NCBI GenBank assembly: GCA_964383365.1 | Contig: CAYLHF010000004.1 | Coordinates: 1 to 64,000 of the forward strand | From: CAYLHF01 sp964383365 | GTDB taxonomy: Bacteria; Bacteroidota; Rhodothermia; Rhodothermales; UBA10348 | Reading direction: 5' to 3' | Length of the DNA: 64,000 nt | Shown: positions 62,516-64,000 of the stretch, piece by piece | Layout of the letters: the number at the start of each line of letters is the position of its first letter | Position numbering within the stretch: position 1 is the stretch's first letter | The notes under the pieces: model-generated | The model's input: only the letters and a program-made list of their open reading frames with translations | Database searches by the model: none | What the model was told of the DNA's origin: nothing | Position numbers and translations under genes: made by a program

Positions 62516-63056
62516 CTGACTCCGAACGGGTAAAAATAGTAACTGCAGTGCGTCCGTACTTTCGGGTCGAGACCTGCTCACTGACATCAGGAAACGTCAG
62601 GCCCCTGACATGTTCGACTACCAGAAGGCCTCCCGGTGCCAGCCGAGTCATGGCTCCAGCAACCATATCTGGAACCGCCGGGTCCCGGTACGGAGGGTCG
62701 GCAAATATAAGAGTAAATGTGCGGGAAGATTCCGACTGCAGATATCTGATGACATCCATACGCTCGAAACGACACGAATTTTCCACCCCGAGTGATCGTG
62801 CGTTGTCCCTACATACGTTGAGAACGCCCGGATTTGATTCCACGAAACAGGCAGCCGAGGAGCCTCGACTCACGGCTTCCAATCCGAGTGCCCCGGTACC
62901 TGCATACAAATCCAGCACCTCCGTTTTGTCCATGTCGATGCGGTGGGATACCATGTTGAAAATGGCCTCCCGCACCCGGCCAGATGTCGGTCGTGTCGAA
63001 TTGGACGGTGGTGCCTTGAGTAGCCGACCACGGAATAAACCTGCGATTATTCTCAT
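62499..63056 (-). CDS. rsmD: 16S rRNA (guanine-N2-966)-methyltransferase
   Basis: RsmD methylates G966 of 16S rRNA. The 185-residue protein has MRIIAGLFRGRLLKAP and RPTSGRVREAIFNM at the start, the SAM motif VLDLYAGTGALGLEAVSRG and the catalytic IFADPPY. It overlaps coaD and follows the PilM-like gene by 30 bases, so the three are likely co-transcribed. Confidence 0.96.
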   Translation of the reverse strand: MRIIAGLFRGRLLKAPPSNSTRPTSGRVREAIFNMVSHRIDMDKTEVLDLYAGTGALGLEAVSRGSSAACFVESNPGVLNVCRDNARSLGVENSCRFERMDVIRYLQSESSRTFTLIFADPPYRDPAVPDMVAGAMTRLAPGGLLVVEHVRGLTFPDVSEQVSTRKYGRTAVTIFTRSESDDGTN

Positions 63057-63086
63057 GAACCAGAACGAGAGGGTGACGATTCGGCC

Positions 63087-63995
63087 TCAGAGTGTCGCGC
63101 CCAGACAGGATACAATCGTATGAAACGCAAAATCATCGGCAAATTGCTCTTTTGAGAGATTCAAAATGCCTATCGGATTGAGCATCTCCGCTTGCCCCGG
63201 AAAGACTGCCGACAATGAATTCAATGCGTGTTCTCCGGCAGCGTCTCCATAGACGAGAATATCCGCAACATCATTCGAAGCTGAGCCAGCGTGTCTGAGA
63301 GACAGGGCACAAAAATACGTGATATCCGAGAGATTCGTCTCTGCCCGGTCCTGAGAAAATATCACATCACCGTCATGAAACACGGAATACGATACGTGAT
63401 CGTGATACATTCCGACGGTGAGAACTGTGCCGTTTCCATGGCCCTTCTTTCCCGGCAGCACGCGTATTACGCGCGAAATCGACTCGGACTCGGAGATCAA
63501 TTCGCGTCGCTCAATCGCCAATCTCGATAGAGCCGTATTCAATCGGTCACGGTAGGTCGCTTCCAGAGCCGACACATGGACCATTTCGATGTCTTCTTCG
63601 ACCGTGGAAACGTGAGTGCCTTCGTGGCGCGTCCGTACCAAATCATCCTCGAGCTTGCTACCCGTGACAATACCGGCATCGAAAACAGCCAGGTCCTGTT
63701 TCAGATCTTCGGCCACATCCCGTTCTCGGCCACTCACGAAGGACACGACGGTCGGCGAATGAAGGGTCACACGAAGCGTAGATGCACTTGATCCGTCAAA
63801 AACTTCACCAACAGCCTGTGCGATGGCATTCAAATATACCGTCGAACCATCCCCGAACAGGACATCTGCGACATCAAATTCAAAATCGCAATTTCCTAAC
63901 CTCAGCAGACGATACCTGTCTCCGAGATGTTCAACCTCGGCGTATCGCATGCTGGATGCGAAGAATTCGATTCCGGCTGTAGCGCCTTCATGCAT
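63087..63995 (-). CDS. PilM-like actin-fold protein (may be 5' truncated)
   Basis: The 302-residue frame begins with ATG 63995 at the very end of the window, so an upstream extension cannot be excluded. It has an actin-like ATPase pattern similar to PilM/FtsA relatives: AGIEFFASSMRYAEVEHLGDRY at the start, a long helical middle (DRLNTALSRLAIERRELI), VLTVGMYHDHVSYSVFHDGDVIFSQ, ILVYGDAAGEHAL and a closing EMLNPIGILNL, where PilM has its NPF-like end. Some nucleotide-binding residues look altered, so it could be a degenerate structural homologue. No pilNOPQ genes are in the window. Assignment is by pattern only. Confidence 0.55.
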   Translation of the reverse strand: MHEGATAGIEFFASSMRYAEVEHLGDRYRLLRLGNCDFEFDVADVLFGDGSTVYLNAIAQAVGEVFDGSSASTLRVTLHSPTVVSFVSGRERDVAEDLKQDLAVFDAGIVTGSKLEDDLVRTRHEGTHVSTVEEDIEMVHVSALEATYRDRLNTALSRLAIERRELISESESISRVIRVLPGKKGHGNGTVLTVGMYHDHVSYSVFHDGDVIFSQDRAETNLSDITYFCALSLRHAGSASNDVADILVYGDAAGEHALNSLSAVFPGQAEMLNPIGILNLSKEQFADDFAFHTIVSCLGATL

Positions 63996-64000
63996 GGATT

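Noticed and set aside
1..64000. CRISPR array, tRNA, rRNA, IS element or prophage
   Set aside because: No regularly spaced direct repeats, cloverleaf-type sequence, transposase, integrase or phage structural gene could be recognised on reading both strands; short RNAs could still be missed by eye.

Overview
The window reads as one scaffold from a free-living, probably marine member of the Bacteroidota/Rhodothermota side of the FCB group. It contains a run of exactly 100 N (5322-5421), so it is likely a metagenome or draft assembly. The taxonomic evidence is internal: several secreted proteins end in type IX secretion (T9SS)/FlgD-like C-terminal domains, there are three PorV/PorQ-family barrels, GyrA has the QxRGGVG-type box seen in this group, and many starts lack a strong Shine-Dalgarno. 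No rank below phylum is proven. No tRNA, rRNA, CRISPR array, insertion sequence or prophage was seen.

Layout. 1-4140: 3' part of a giant Ig-like/cadherin-like repeat protein with a T9SS tail, closed by a strong terminator. 4285-11104: an envelope/lipid block with olsB and an olsA-like acyltransferase cut by the assembly gap, an unusual alpha/beta hydrolase-DedA(VTT)-ATP-grasp fusion, mlaE and an SLC12-like transporter. 11149-13791: lysA, a fumarylacetoacetate-hydrolase-family enzyme, and ribosomal proteins L21-L27. 14101-19790: a signalling block (TPR protein, HDOD protein, small histidine kinase, sigma-54-dependent response regulator, small membrane protein, FliA-type sigma factor), probably controlling motility genes elsewhere. 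20092-36298: mostly housekeeping genes (ppiD, dapF, phoH, panC, fumC, ppk, dnaG, msrC) mixed with a WG-repeat protein, a class-I amidotransferase, an SxtJ-like membrane protein, a membrane-anchored subtilase and a GNAT enzyme.

36285-46174 (minus strand): a three-gene exported-protein operon with a 2386-residue protein of about 16-17 carboxypeptidase-regulatory-like repeats, a PorV/PorQ protein and a larger predicted outer-membrane barrel. 46369-51289: a GDPD lipoprotein, gyrA and a LolA-like periplasmic protein. 51297-54694: lysine 6-aminotransferase, lipA and a CPBP protease. 54755-59289 (minus): a second exported-protein operon with an Ig-like lipoprotein, a BNR/beta-propeller T9SS cargo and two PorV/PorQ paralogues. 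59432-63995 (minus): site-2 protease, aspartate aminotransferase, coaD, rsmD and a PilM-like protein that may run off the end.

Themes. Two loci repeat the same plan of T9SS-type cargo followed by PorV/PorQ proteins, which suggests dedicated surface-export or anchoring modules. The most unusual single item is the hydrolase-VTT-ATP-grasp fusion beside ornithine-lipid genes and mlaE, a candidate multifunctional membrane-lipid enzyme. All functions are inferred by eye from translated sequence; no database search was run.
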